36,591 nt of DNA from a bacterium (GTDB lineage Bacteria; Patescibacteria; Dojkabacteria; SC72), in NCBI GenBank assembly GCA_029553845.1, contig JAKPKF010000080.1:1-36591 (forward strand). The letters run 5' to 3'. Positions within the stretch are counted from its first letter, which is position 1, and each line of letters starts with the position of its first letter. This document shows positions 21,035 to 29,080 of the stretch, piece after piece. The position numbers were made by a program, and so were the translations under genes. Under the pieces are notes generated by a model that was given only the letters and a program-made list of their open reading frames with translations, had not been told where the DNA came from and did no database searches.

Positions 21035-23353
21035 TTATGATTGTTCAAGTGTTTGTTTTACTTTTCGATAATCATTTACAGCATGTATGTATTCATTGAT
21101 ATGATTAATGTTAGATATAAGACATTCCGATATAGTATTGACACTTATATATTTACTAATATTCGATACTAATGGGTATTTAGTAATGAAAGATGATAGT
21201 AAGTCTTTATATCTATCTTCCCTTGATTTAAATTGCGGTACATGGAACGCTGTATTTATGGCGTCTAATAAAAAATTCTTATTATATGTATTACTGCTGT
21301 CTGTAGTTACGACTAATATACTATGTTCTATTTCTTTAATAGTACTACGTATAATATTCTTTAAGTCTTCATGAATATCCCCATTACTAATCTCATTAAG
21401 TTTATCAATGATTTGTTTATTGGTTTCGATATTACTAATACCAAACGTAAAGGTAGGTACGTTATCAGCTATAGCTTGTAGAATATGGGTATTATTAGTT
21501 ACAAATGTTTGTACGTAATTATCAATAGTAATTAATTTACTATTAGATTTTAGTATCTTCGTAAATAATCTATTAGGTACATAATATATTTTAGCGTCTG
21601 TTTTTAGTTGTTCGCATATAACTCTAACTAATCTTTCAACATCACAGACACTTAAATTGTCACATATAGTATTTCCATGGTGAGTGGGTATGATTATACC
21701 ACCCCATTCTGTATACGGATCTGTGGTATTGATTTCTGTATATGTTACATTGTTTGTAGCTGCAGAATATTTAAGAATTATTGATTCATATACCTGTGCT
21801 GTTTTAATCTTTTTGGTCGGTTCAGTGGGTATTACATCCTCCCACTTCTTCATATAAAGTGTGGGATTGAATCCAAATACTTGTATGAAATGATTGAGAC
21901 CTAATTCAGTAAATGCATAATATCTACCGGGTGCTATAGTACGAGCTTTTTTAAGTTCGGGTGTTTTTTTAAGGTCGTTTTGATTGGTGATGATATAATA
22001 ACTATTAGAGATGTTTTCCCAATTAAAATTCATAGATCTGTATTCATTAGATCTTCTGTAATCAGAAGATATATGATACATACAAGCCTCAAACTGTTGC
22101 TTACCTTGTTCGATCTCCCTATATTTTAGTTTACCGGTAACAGGATCTCTCTCACCAACTATTTCTGGATCTAAATAACCATTTTTATCGGGTACTGCGG
22201 TTGAGGGTATGATAGGTGTATATTTGGATATAGTACTGAAGTGATCAAATAAACACGGTACAGTAACTGTTAGTTTAGTGTTAGGTTCTGTATACTTAAT
22301 GTTGATATCTGAATCACAATCAATAATTTTACATACAGATTTATAATAAGCTGCAACATCTACTAAATCCTTACACTTATTAACATTATCTTGAATAATC
22401 TGATATGCTTCATTATATGCTACATCAACAAGTTGATTAATAAATGCAGTAGTCTCCTTTGTATACTCAACAGCTTCTCTACTTGCATTGATAGTTATAG
22501 AGCCTATCGGTACATTAAATATAATATGGTTATATTTAAGAAACTTATGAGTGTGATCTATCGGATATTTTACAATACCCATCTTAATATAAGAAAAGGA
22601 TAATGAATCCTTACATTTATAACAAATCCAATTTGTACCTTCAAAGTATTTTACGGGTGGTTTGAAGTATTCAGATGTATCATAAACATACGGAATATTA
22701 ATATCATTAATATTCGTTACATTGAATTGAACATCATCTACACCATATATGAATCGTCTCAGTTCATAGCATAAATCTCTCCACATTTCTCGTGGAACAT
22801 TAATAGATATAGCAATACCGTTAGGCTCTGTGGTGTTAGATTGAGATAGTGTAGCAATTTTACCACACTTTGTCTCATCAATATAACATAAATATTCAGT
22901 ACGTGTACCATCTAGATATGATGTAACATTAAATGAGTCAGTAACACAAAAACCTACTAAGCGTCCGATACCCATCATACCGACAAACTTATTTGATATC
23001 GACCTAGTAGATTTACCTACTTTAGTGTATATATTACGGATTTTATCATCAGACATGCCAGTACCGTAATCACGAATAGTAAACGTAGAGTTGTTAGTAT
23101 CCGTTGGTAGTGTGTAATCTATACATTTATTCCTAACATCTAACTCAGAACCGCCATTATTGATAGCAAGCTCAACCATAGCATCATATGCATTAGAAGA
23201 AATCTCACGGATGAAACTACCAAGCTTATTTGAGTATAGTTTATTACGTATGATCTCAAGTATTAATGATACATCTTCTGTATCAATACCGAACGTATTT
23301 TCATCGAAGTCACCAGACCTCTCGATGGTTATTGATGAGTCGTTTCTAATCAT
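21035..23353 (-). CDS. rIIA: rIIA-like GHKL ATPase
   Basis: The 772-residue protein has a GHKL ATP-binding domain at its N-terminus: N-box IREISSNAYDAM (E50, N54, D57), DYGTGMSDDKI (D95, G97) and KFVGMMGIGRLVGFCVTDSF. That spacing and the pairing with rIIB fit rIIA rather than MutL, gyrase B or HtpG. A CxxC pair (CYKC) occurs near residue 245. T4 rIIA is membrane-associated and guards against prophage-encoded exclusion. It probably forms an operon with rIIB and the small gene upstream. Confidence 0.85.
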   Translation of the reverse strand: MIRNDSSITIERSGDFDENTFGIDTEDVSLILEIIRNKLYSNKLGSFIREISSNAYDAMVELAINNGGSELDVRNKCIDYTLPTDTNNSTFTIRDYGTGMSDDKIRNIYTKVGKSTRSISNKFVGMMGIGRLVGFCVTDSFNVTSYLDGTRTEYLCYIDETKCGKIATLSQSNTTEPNGIAISINVPREMWRDLCYELRRFIYGVDDVQFNVTNINDINIPYVYDTSEYFKPPVKYFEGTNWICYKCKDSLSFSYIKMGIVKYPIDHTHKFLKYNHIIFNVPIGSITINASREAVEYTKETTAFINQLVDVAYNEAYQIIQDNVNKCKDLVDVAAYYKSVCKIIDCDSDINIKYTEPNTKLTVTVPCLFDHFSTISKYTPIIPSTAVPDKNGYLDPEIVGERDPVTGKLKYREIEQGKQQFEACMYHISSDYRRSNEYRSMNFNWENISNSYYIITNQNDLKKTPELKKARTIAPGRYYAFTELGLNHFIQVFGFNPTLYMKKWEDVIPTEPTKKIKTAQVYESIILKYSAATNNVTYTEINTTDPYTEWGGIIIPTHHGNTICDNLSVCDVERLVRVICEQLKTDAKIYYVPNRLFTKILKSNSKLITIDNYVQTFVTNNTHILQAIADNVPTFTFGISNIETNKQIIDKLNEISNGDIHEDLKNIIRSTIKEIEHSILVVTTDSSNTYNKNFLLDAINTAFHVPQFKSREDRYKDLLSSFITKYPLVSNISKYISVNTISECLISNINHINEYIHAVNDYRKVKQTLEQS

Positions 23354-23357
23354 ACAA

Positions 23358-23606
23358 TTATCCTTCCATTACTGCTTCCATACTGTCCGCAAAATTAAAA
23401 ATGATGTTTGCGTCATTATGGCCTTCAGTATTATTCCATCGTAAATTTACAATAGATGAAACACCACCATTAAAACCGATGTATACCTCACATCGAGGTT
23501 GACGTTTATATGTATCAGTAAACCAATCCATAATCTTAGTATACACGGAATATGATTTCCGGAGCTTAGGATCTTTTTCAAAAGTTACAAACGTAAGATA
23601 GTTCAT
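23358..23606 (-). CDS. Small protein of unknown function upstream of rIIA
   Basis: The 82-residue product is soluble and rich in aromatic residues, with an N-terminal strand MNYLTFVTF, a KIMDWFTDTYKR helix and later strands. No family is recognised. It begins the rIIA-rIIB operon behind a TTATTGCAT-type promoter and ends 4 bases before the rIIA start, so co-translation is likely. Confidence 0.6.
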   Translation of the reverse strand: MNYLTFVTFEKDPKLRKSYSVYTKIMDWFTDTYKRQPRCEVYIGFNGGVSSIVNLRWNNTEGHNDANIIFNFADSMEAVMEG

Positions 23607-23612
23607 TAGTCA

Positions 23613-23641
23613 AAAGTATTAATTTTAGGGGTTAAATGCAA
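23613..23641 (-). promoter_or_regulatory. Promoter of the rIIA-rIIB operon (TTATTGCAT type)
   Basis: On the minus strand TTGCAT, a 17-base spacer and TACTTT, preceded by TATTTTATA. The TTGC box ends 31 bases before the ATG at 23606. Confidence 0.6.
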
Positions 23642-23664
23642 TATAAAATACAGAAAAATACATA

Positions 23665-23689
23665 AGACACATGAAAAATACGTGTGTCT
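23665..23689 (-). terminator. Weak terminator hairpin
   Basis: A 7-bp stem (AGACACA and TGTGTCT) lies after the stop of the gene at 23781 and is followed by TATGTATTTTTC on the minus strand. It separates the RadA transcript from the rIIA promoter. The remaining bases between 23607 and 23780 show no gene. Confidence 0.4.
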
Positions 23690-23780
23690 CAATAAAAATA
23701 TGAGTATTATTGTAGTTAGGTTGTATACTGAATGCCAGTGAGATTATGGAAAATACTAGAATACTTGAATAGACATCAGA

Positions 23781-23987
23781 TCACTGTTCATTTTTATGTG
23801 AGTCACAAATTAATTCATGTAACTCTCTATTCCAACCACATCGGTATTCTATATCTTCATCTGTAGATGAAACAGCATTATGAACATCAATCAAATCTTT
23901 ATGATATGTTCGATGTGTAGTACCATCCTGTAAATTAGTAGTTTCTACTGCAAATGGATATTCTGAGATATCAGGTAATGAAATCAT
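23781..23987 (-). CDS. Small acidic protein of unknown function
   Basis: The 68-residue product starts MISLPDISEYPFAVE and ends with a histidine/glutamate-rich helix containing two cysteines. No motif is recognised. Its ATG overlaps the stop of the 46-residue gene upstream, placing it third in the RadA transcript. Confidence 0.5.
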   Translation of the reverse strand: MISLPDISEYPFAVETTNLQDGTTHRTYHKDLIDVHNAVSSTDEDIEYRCGWNRELHELICDSHKNEQ

Positions 23988-24124
23988 TTTTTAATATTAA
24001 TGGGGAATTTAAAACGGGAAGTAAGATTGCTAGTACCGGTAGTAGTTGGTCCTTTATATGACGCAGTTAAATCCTTAACTACAGTATTTGACGTTTTTGT
24101 TTTATGCAGTCTTTGGGTTATCAT
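23984..24124 (-). CDS. Small basic 46-residue protein
   Basis: A frame starting MITQRLHKTKTSN and ending FKFPINIKK. It is basic, rich in Thr and Ser, and without a membrane segment. The stop TGA overlaps the next ATG by 4 bases and the start lies 7 bases after the RadA-like gene. This tight packing is the main support. It could bind nucleic acid. Confidence 0.5.
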   Translation of the reverse strand: MITQRLHKTKTSNTVVKDLTASYKGPTTTGTSNLTSRFKFPINIKK

Positions 24125-24131
24125 AACAAAA

Positions 24132-25067
24132 TTATTGATTGTTTAGTTTCCATTTAGCATTTGACCCTCTCCCGTCTTTAACGAGTATATTGTCAACATT
24201 AGTTAGAATTCTCAAATAGTGTTGTACTCTCCAGCTATCGTTGATAGCCGCATGTAATTCACCAAGCGTAGCGGTTTTATGCTCTGTAATATATTGAATA
24301 ATTTGATCGCGCTCTTTATCACCGCGTTTAGTTGCTTGATTCATTTTGTTAGACTCTTCAACTTGAATTACTTTCTCAAAATTAAATCCGGTTTCTGTCA
24401 TTTCAAACTTAATTTCACCGCAACGACCGAATCTATTTTTATATACACGAACAGTTTTAATAGTATCTACATCTTCATCTGTCTCAATTTCCATATTCAT
24501 ATCAACTGTATGTGGTACAAGTGTGCCACCTTTTGCTGTACCTACGGATGTAAGATGTTGAATAATACCCAATACGCATTCTTCTTTTTGTGCTGTAGCA
24601 ACCAGCTTTTTAATTGCGTATTTTTGTAGTGCTAACGGTTTAGTAATATGACGACATGTAAGGAATTGAAATGAATCGATAATTAATACATCTAAAAATT
24701 TCATCATTCCGCATAACTCATCAACATCAGTCATGTTAGCAATCTGAACTTTAGTTAAACCTAGACGTTTAGCGTTATAAGCAATCTGATAGATGTTCTC
24801 TTCACCGCTAGCATATCCGGTTAATTTACCATTAAGTTGTAATGATTCTAACATCTGTAACAGGTACGTAGTTTTACCAGTACCAGCCTTACCTGTTACA
24901 GTGAAGGACGAACCAGGTAAAAATCCTTGACCTCCTAGTAACTCATCAAACAATTTAATACCGGTCGTAAAACGCTGATAAAAAACAGGAGGTATTTCGA
25001 TTAGACCTACTTGTTTAAAACCTGTTTGCGTAAACTGAAGAGTTGTTTCTAATGTATCGTTAGACAT
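24132..25067 (-). CDS. RadA-like RecA-family ATPase with C-terminal winged helix
   Basis: The 311-residue protein has Walker A GKAGTGKT (59-66), Walker B LDVLIID (D131) and the KNRFG motif (210-214), which is the hallmark of RadA/Sms. The N-terminal zinc finger and C-terminal Lon-like domain of bacterial RadA are absent; residues about 245-311 look like a winged helix (QIIQYITEHKTATLGELHAAI). It probably acts as a DnaB-type helicase or strand-exchange motor in phage recombination or replication. It may fill the place of UvsX or a Dda/gp41-like enzyme. Confidence 0.8.
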   Translation of the reverse strand: MSNDTLETTLQFTQTGFKQVGLIEIPPVFYQRFTTGIKLFDELLGGQGFLPGSSFTVTGKAGTGKTTYLLQMLESLQLNGKLTGYASGEENIYQIAYNAKRLGLTKVQIANMTDVDELCGMMKFLDVLIIDSFQFLTCRHITKPLALQKYAIKKLVATAQKEECVLGIIQHLTSVGTAKGGTLVPHTVDMNMEIETDEDVDTIKTVRVYKNRFGRCGEIKFEMTETGFNFEKVIQVEESNKMNQATKRGDKERDQIIQYITEHKTATLGELHAAINDSWRVQHYLRILTNVDNILVKDGRGSNAKWKLNNQ

Positions 25068-25075
25068 TGATCAGT

Positions 25076-25103
25076 AAAGTAAAACTCTTGAGTTAATATG
25101 CAA
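25076..25103 (-). promoter_or_regulatory. Promoter of the RadA-like operon (TTATTGCAT type)
   Basis: On the minus strand TTGCAT, a 16-base spacer and TACTTT, preceded by TTTTTTA. The TTGC box ends 32 bases before the ATG. Confidence 0.6.
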
Positions 25104-25166
25104 TAAAAAAGTAGGATTATTTGAAGTATAATTGGTGGTTGAGATTAATCAACTTTATGTTTTTAG

Positions 25167-25194
25167 TTGAATACTATGTGATATATGGGATAAT
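25167..25194 (+). promoter_or_regulatory. Candidate promoter for the plus-strand cluster at 25217
   Basis: TTGAAT, a 16-base spacer and GATAAT. The -10 overlaps the in-frame ATG at 25193, so translation must start later, at 25217. Confidence 0.45.
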
Positions 25195-25216
25195 GATTCA
25201 TACATTTCATAAATAT

Positions 25217-25771
25217 ATGACAATTAATGAAGCTCAAACAATATCCGCACTCGCACGTAATGCTAACGGTTGTAAATTCGCCTCTGTTTTATACCGCTCT
25301 GTCGACACCAGAGAGCTTGCTCGCTATTCTCTACTCATTGGTGTTAGTTATGAAAATGCTGTAGATCGAGATCTTGAATTCTTATATAGGTTAAAAAAAT
25401 ATAAACCGTATGGAGATGCAAATACTCCAGCAGCACTAGTACATATTCAAGCCGTTGATGAATTAATTAATGGGCTTGAGCGTTCTAAGAGTAAATTTAA
25501 TCAAACATCGAATGCCGCAGACATCTATACTAATATCTGTAATGGTATTAAGAAGCATAAGGAAACGGGTGTATTCTATTTATGGGGGTTTGTACAACAG
25601 AAAACGGTTATTAACCCATCTACGGTACCATCTAAGTCAGTACAATCTAAACCCCTCACTATTGAAAAAAATAGAATACGTAGTAAACTTCATACAGACT
25701 CGTATCGACAATTTAAGATTGATAATATTGGTACGGTCAAAATTAACAATCAAACACTAGTATTAGAATAA
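25217..25771 (+). CDS. Phage protein of unknown function
   Basis: From the ATG at 25217 the product has 184 residues. The open frame extends back to 25121, but that part is hydrophobic nonsense overlapping the promoter. The N-terminal half (MTINEAQTISALARNANG, ASVLYRSVDTRELARYSLLIG, then a DRDLEFL helix) looks like a folded domain; the C-terminal third is basic with a linker. No family is assigned. It starts a four-gene plus-strand cluster divergent from the RadA operon. Confidence 0.6.
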   Translation: MTINEAQTISALARNANGCKFASVLYRSVDTRELARYSLLIGVSYENAVDRDLEFLYRLKKYKPYGDANTPAALVHIQAVDELINGLERSKSKFNQTSNAADIYTNICNGIKKHKETGVFYLWGFVQQKTVINPSTVPSKSVQSKPLTIEKNRIRSKLHTDSYRQFKIDNIGTVKINNQTLVLE

Positions 25772-25775
25772 CATT

Positions 25776-26240
25776 ATGGCATTAACTAAAGATGATGTAT
25801 TAGAAGCTCTACAGACCGCTAACATTGATCCTGCTAAGGTGCGAGACGTGGTAGAGAAGCTTAATCAGATTGAGGAAGAGAAGAAGGAAGAGAAAGCTGA
25901 AAATAAGACACCCAAACAAAAGACTCAGCATGTATTGTTTGTTATGGATGACGGTACACTTACCGGTAAAGAATTAATCGGTTATGCTGTTCAGATTCCA
26001 TCTGATAGATCACCATCTACAGCTTATGGTAGTTTTGTGGATTGCGTTCGAGGTTATAACAATGGAGCAAGAAAAGCAAAGAAACATCCCATTACTAAAG
26101 TGGGTGATGGTATGATTACGCTTCGTGGTAAGTGGCTTAAGGATGCTAAACTCAGCATTAAGACAAAAGAAGCGGTATTAGTGATGCCTGTAAAGAATGA
26201 TATTGATAATCCCACTAAGGAAGTTGTAACTAATGACTAA
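25776..26240 (+). CDS. Phage protein with N-terminal coiled coil, unknown function
   Basis: The 154-residue product begins with a small helical domain (MALTKDDVLEALQTANIDP), then a highly charged coiled coil (KLNQIEEEKKEEKAENK), then a beta-rich basic domain with VMDDGTLTGKELIGYAVQIPSD and RGYNNGARKAKKHP. The basic second half could bind nucleic acid. It follows the previous gene by 4 bases. Confidence 0.6.
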   Translation: MALTKDDVLEALQTANIDPAKVRDVVEKLNQIEEEKKEEKAENKTPKQKTQHVLFVMDDGTLTGKELIGYAVQIPSDRSPSTAYGSFVDCVRGYNNGARKAKKHPITKVGDGMITLRGKWLKDAKLSIKTKEAVLVMPVKNDIDNPTKEVVTND

Positions 26241-26257
26241 TTGGGTAAGTACTTAAT

Positions 26258-26503
26258 ATGCCCAAAACTAGTTATGTTGATATTAAGAGTAAGTTACATA
26301 GTATATTAGATTCGATTAAATCAATACCCGACTATGAAGATAAGAAGGCTGCTACTATTAGTGGTATAAACGATCTTAATATCAACGAAAATGATAAAAA
26401 GCGAATGTTAATGATAGTTAGATATCAGTGTCCGAATAGCTTTAAGCTTACCACGTATTTATATAATGCTATGCTTAAATTTGAGGGATTAGGTGTAAAG
26501 TAA
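26258..26503 (+). CDS. Small helical protein of unknown function
   Basis: An 81-residue, mostly helical protein with many lysines, starting MPKTSYVDIKSKLHSILDS. It is one base upstream of the next gene and in the same cluster. No motif is recognised. Confidence 0.55.
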   Translation: MPKTSYVDIKSKLHSILDSIKSIPDYEDKKAATISGINDLNINENDKKRMLMIVRYQCPNSFKLTTYLYNAMLKFEGLGVK

Positions 26504-26504
26504 T

Positions 26505-27098
26505 ATGGATGTATTTGTAATAAATACATTACCAGATAAATCAGTTGAAGCATTAACGGATACATTCTCTAATTTAGGGAATGTATCCGTTGTTTCACCA
26601 TATAGGGGTAGTCAGATAGATGAAGCTTTTCCGCTAACTCATATATATAACGATAATAATGGAAAGCTGGATTCTACTGGTGTAAATGTTCAACATTTGA
26701 CTGCAATTGAAAAAATTGTACAGCGGGGCGTCGGTGGTATTATTATCTTAGATACTGTTAGAGTAACTGATGTACGTTTTGTTACTACATACCCAATACC
26801 GAAGAATGCTGATATGTGTATATACACTTCACCAGGTGTACAGATAAATGGTATCGTTTTAAGTGGATCTAAATGGGTATTATTAGATAGTGATGATTCA
26901 ATTTTTAACAATGTGTGTAATTCATATTATATAACACCATCTGGTGCTAAAAAGATATATAGTATGAGAAATGAAATCCTAAGCACAGGTAAATCATTCG
27001 GTGAGTTTATACAATCAGTGTCTAATCATCTAGCTACAGATCGTATTATTACATATATGAGCTTTGATGCAGTGGTTACAAAACCAAAATATAGATAA
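26505..27098 (+). CDS. GT25-like glycosyltransferase-fold protein, possibly inactive
   Basis: The 197-residue product follows the order of family 25 glycosyltransferases: MDVFVINTLPDKS, an HLTAIEKIVQRG helix, a GIIILDTVRV strand, and YYITPSGAKKIY, which mirrors the usual LISR.GAEKL. The catalytic EDD after the central strand appears as LDT, so the enzyme may be inactive or a divergent sugar-binding protein. The call is by pattern only. The gene ends the cluster and runs into a terminator. Confidence 0.35.
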   Translation: MDVFVINTLPDKSVEALTDTFSNLGNVSVVSPYRGSQIDEAFPLTHIYNDNNGKLDSTGVNVQHLTAIEKIVQRGVGGIIILDTVRVTDVRFVTTYPIPKNADMCIYTSPGVQINGIVLSGSKWVLLDSDDSIFNNVCNSYYITPSGAKKIYSMRNEILSTGKSFGEFIQSVSNHLATDRIITYMSFDAVVTKPKYR

Positions 27099-27131
27099 AA
27101 AAATCCCAACCATGTGGTTGGGATTTTTTAG
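27097..27131. terminator. Intrinsic terminator after the 25217-27098 cluster
   Basis: A perfect stem containing ATCCCAACCA and its complement with a T6 tail, overlapping the stop codon region of the last gene. The tnpB element starts immediately after it. Confidence 0.88.
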
Positions 27132-27154
27132 TTATAGAATCGACGACCCTAAAA

Positions 27155-27175
27155 CCCGGTCGCTTTAGCGCTGGG
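27155..27175 (+). repeat. Left-end subterminal hairpin of the tnpB element
   Basis: An 8-bp imperfect stem with one bulged T and a TTTA loop. Such hairpins are read by TnpA in IS200/IS605 elements. Confidence 0.5.
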
Positions 27176-27273
27176 ATACAGAGTCGCAAGGGCGTTTGAA
27201 GAAAATTTTCAAAAAATGTAAGAAATTTTACGAAATAAGTTGAAAATTTCTAAAATTTAGTGTAAATAATTCC

Positions 27274-28482
27274 GTGGTCCTTAAAGCCTACAAATATCGA
27301 ATTTATCCAACCGAGTCTCAGAAAGTTCTACTTTCCAAGACTTTTGGTTGTGTTCGATATGTTTATAATCGAGGCTTACATTTGAAAACTTCAGTTTATC
27401 AAACTGAAAAGAAAGGTCTTTCCGTTTTTGAAATCATGAATCAAATGGCTAAATGGAAGGAAACTGAGGAAGCGAAATGGTTGAAAGAAGTTAATAGTCA
27501 ATCACTTCAAATGAGTTTGAGAAACTTAGATATGGCTTTTACTAGGTTTTTTAAAGAGAAAGGGGGGTTTCCTAAGTTCAAAAGTAAATATGACGGGCAA
27601 TCTTTTGCAAACCCCCAAGGTACAAAAGTTGATTGGGATAAGTCATTAGTTTCGATTCCAAAATTTAAAAAAGGAATTAAAGCGGTTTTTCATCGTCAAT
27701 TTGAGGGAAAAATCAAATCTTCAACAGTTTCAAGAACACCTACGGGAAATTTTTTCATTTCAATTTTAGTCGAGGAAAACGTTGATCTACCTAAACTTCC
27801 AGAAAAAGACGAAAATAAATGTATTGGAATTGACCTCGGTCTAAAAGACTTCGCAATCCTGTCTGACGGAACGAAGATCAAAAATCCGAAACATCTCAAA
27901 AGTAATCTAAAAAGATTGGCAAAAGCTCAACGTAAGTTAGCTAAAAAGAAGAAGTTATCAAAGAATCGAGAAAAACAAAAAAGAAAAGTAGCAAAAATTC
28001 ATGAAAAAGTAGCAAATTGTAGGAAAGATTTTCTTCATAAAACAACTGCTAGTTTAACCAAAAACCAAAGTTACACTAGTATAGCTGTCGAAGATTTAAA
28101 CGTAAGTGGAATGTTAAAAAATCAAAAATTATCTAGGTCAATTTCAGATGTAGGTTGGGGGGCTTTTAAACAGTTTCTCTCTTACAAATGTAATTGGTAT
28201 GGAAAAAATCTGATTGAAATCGGAAGGTTTGAACCGAGTTCAAGGCTTTGTGATTGTGGATATTACAATCATGAGTTGACTTTGAAAGATCGGGTCTGGA
28301 CTTGCCCGATTTGTAAGAAAACTCACGATAGAGATGTTCTCGCGGCGAACAACATTAAAAGGTTCGCTTTCAGAGAACAAAACACGTATAAAGAAGAATT
28401 TTTACCGCCGGAACAGCGGGATTTCAAGCCTGTGGAGAAAAACATTGGTTTTTCTGTGAAGCAGGAAGCCACAGCCCTTTAG
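27274..28482 (+). CDS. tnpB: TnpB RNA-guided endonuclease
   Basis: The 402-residue protein starts at a GTG (VLKAYKYRIYPTESQ, the typical TnpB opening with FGCVRYVYN). The RuvC residues are D187 in GIDLGLKD, E273 in AVEDLNV and D354 in HDRDVLAANN, all present. A lysine-rich bridge lies at 210-250. The zinc finger has C344/C347 but an unusual CDC (C326, C328) in place of CxxC. TnpB cuts DNA beside a short TAM using an omega-RNA made from the element's right end, which helps the element persist. It appears intact. Confidence 0.93.
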   Translation: MVLKAYKYRIYPTESQKVLLSKTFGCVRYVYNRGLHLKTSVYQTEKKGLSVFEIMNQMAKWKETEEAKWLKEVNSQSLQMSLRNLDMAFTRFFKEKGGFPKFKSKYDGQSFANPQGTKVDWDKSLVSIPKFKKGIKAVFHRQFEGKIKSSTVSRTPTGNFFISILVEENVDLPKLPEKDENKCIGIDLGLKDFAILSDGTKIKNPKHLKSNLKRLAKAQRKLAKKKKLSKNREKQKRKVAKIHEKVANCRKDFLHKTTASLTKNQSYTSIAVEDLNVSGMLKNQKLSRSISDVGWGAFKQFLSYKCNWYGKNLIEIGRFEPSSRLCDCGYYNHELTLKDRVWTCPICKKTHDRDVLAANNIKRFAFREQNTYKEEFLPPEQRDFKPVEKNIGFSVKQEATAL

Positions 28483-28490
28483 GGCTGTGG
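28469..28490. repeat. Right-end hairpin of the tnpB element
   Basis: A perfect CCACAGCCC/GGGCTGTGG stem with a TTTA loop that contains part of the stop codon. The 3' scaffold of the omega-RNA would come from this area and the guide from sequence just beyond about 28500. Confidence 0.75.
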
Positions 28491-28565
28491 TAGTTCACGT
28501 AATGTAAGATATACAGTAACACCACCAGATATAAACGATAGTACACATAATACTAATGTAACCAT
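28479..28565 (-). CDS. Possible tiny membrane protein, 3' end replaced by the insertion element
   Basis: An ATG frame of 28 residues starting MVTLVLCVLSFISGGV with one hydrophobic helix. Its last codons lie in the right end of the tnpB element, so the original C-terminus may have been displaced. No matching remainder is seen on the other side of the element. Weak evidence. Confidence 0.25.
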   Translation of the reverse strand: MVTLVLCVLSFISGGVTVYLTLRELPQP

Positions 28566-28604
28566 AATAAGATTACTTACATCTAACTTTACACGACAAA
28601 TGTG

Positions 28605-28633
28605 TTGATTTATGTCTAATGAGTTATTATTAT
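28605..28633 (+). promoter_or_regulatory. Candidate promoter for the gene at 28655
   Basis: TTGATT, a 17-base spacer and TATTAT, with the ATG 22 bases after the -10. Confidence 0.45.
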
Positions 28634-28654
28634 GGTCTTTGTTAAATTCAACAT

Positions 28655-28858
28655 ATGAAAAAGTCCAATAAGTCGTTCGATCTCACTGTTACCAAGGATG
28701 GTACTACTAATAACCAATCAGTTGGTACGCGATCCGGTGTCGCGAATTTTATTCGTGAACTACTGGGGGGTGTTCAATCTGGTAGTGTTAATATCAACAT
28801 TGAGGTTAAGGATGTCCCGGTATCAGTCACTCCGACCGATACTCCACCGTCTGCTTAA
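28655..28858 (+). CDS. Small protein of unknown function
   Basis: A 67-residue product with a basic N-terminus (MKKSNKSFDLTV), a short helix NFIRELLGGVQ and a proline/threonine-rich tail. It has its own promoter and a strong terminator, so it is probably a separate transcription unit. No family recognised. Confidence 0.55.
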   Translation: MKKSNKSFDLTVTKDGTTNNQSVGTRSGVANFIRELLGGVQSGSVNINIEVKDVPVSVTPTDTPPSA

Positions 28859-28865
28859 TATAATC

Positions 28866-28910
28866 AAAGACCTGGGGTATATTAATATCCCAGGTCTTTT
28901 TTTTTTTTTT
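28866..28910 (+). terminator. Intrinsic terminator with a 14-T tail
   Basis: An 11-bp stem AAAGACCTGGG and its complement, loop of about 12, followed by an uninterrupted run of 14 T. A long T-run is prone to length errors in replication or sequencing. Confidence 0.9.
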
Positions 28911-29077
28911 GGTGTGCTGCAGCTGCAGCTAAGGAATCGTCCGGCTACACGGAAGCTGATTTCTTCATTCAGCTTAAGACTGATACTGCGTTCGATTCAA
29001 TTGATGCTAATTATAATGCAGCTCTTGCATCTCTCGATACCGCCCTTCTTGATGCTCCTACTAATCAAACCAAGTAA
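28911..29077 (+). pseudogene. Orphan C-terminal gene fragment without a start codon
   Basis: Right after the T-run an open frame reads CAAAAAKESSGYTEADFF, continues with an NYNAALASLDTALLDAP helix and stops at TAA (29075). Codon use is like the real genes and the product is a sensible alanine-rich helix. No ATG, GTG or TTG exists in this frame between its upstream stop at 28883 and the alanines, so the 5' part seems lost. It ends 4 bases before the secreted protein gene. Confidence 0.45.
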
Positions 29078-29080
29078 CAA

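Larger units (their letters stand above)
27132..28500 (+). mobile_element. Solo tnpB element of the IS200/IS605 superfamily (IS1341-like), no transposase
   Basis: The element holds only tnpB. The left end contains an imperfect hairpin at 27155-27175 (CCCGG, bulged T, CGC, TTTA loop, GCG, CTGGG). The right end has a perfect 9-bp hairpin at 28469-28490 overlapping the tnpB stop, followed by TAGTTCAC. No Y1 tnpA lies nearby, so movement would need a helper. Boundaries are approximate, since such elements make no target duplication. The A- and T-rich codon style differs from neighbouring genes, which points to recent arrival. Confidence 0.75.

Noticed and set aside
21035..23353. MutL, gyrase B or Hsp90 identity for the GHKL protein
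   Set aside because: Only the ATP-binding motifs are shared; downstream sequence and gene pairing fit rIIA.
25121..25216. N-terminal extension of the gene at 25217
   Set aside because: It overlaps a good promo­ter and its -10 box, and the added residues do not resemble the folded part.
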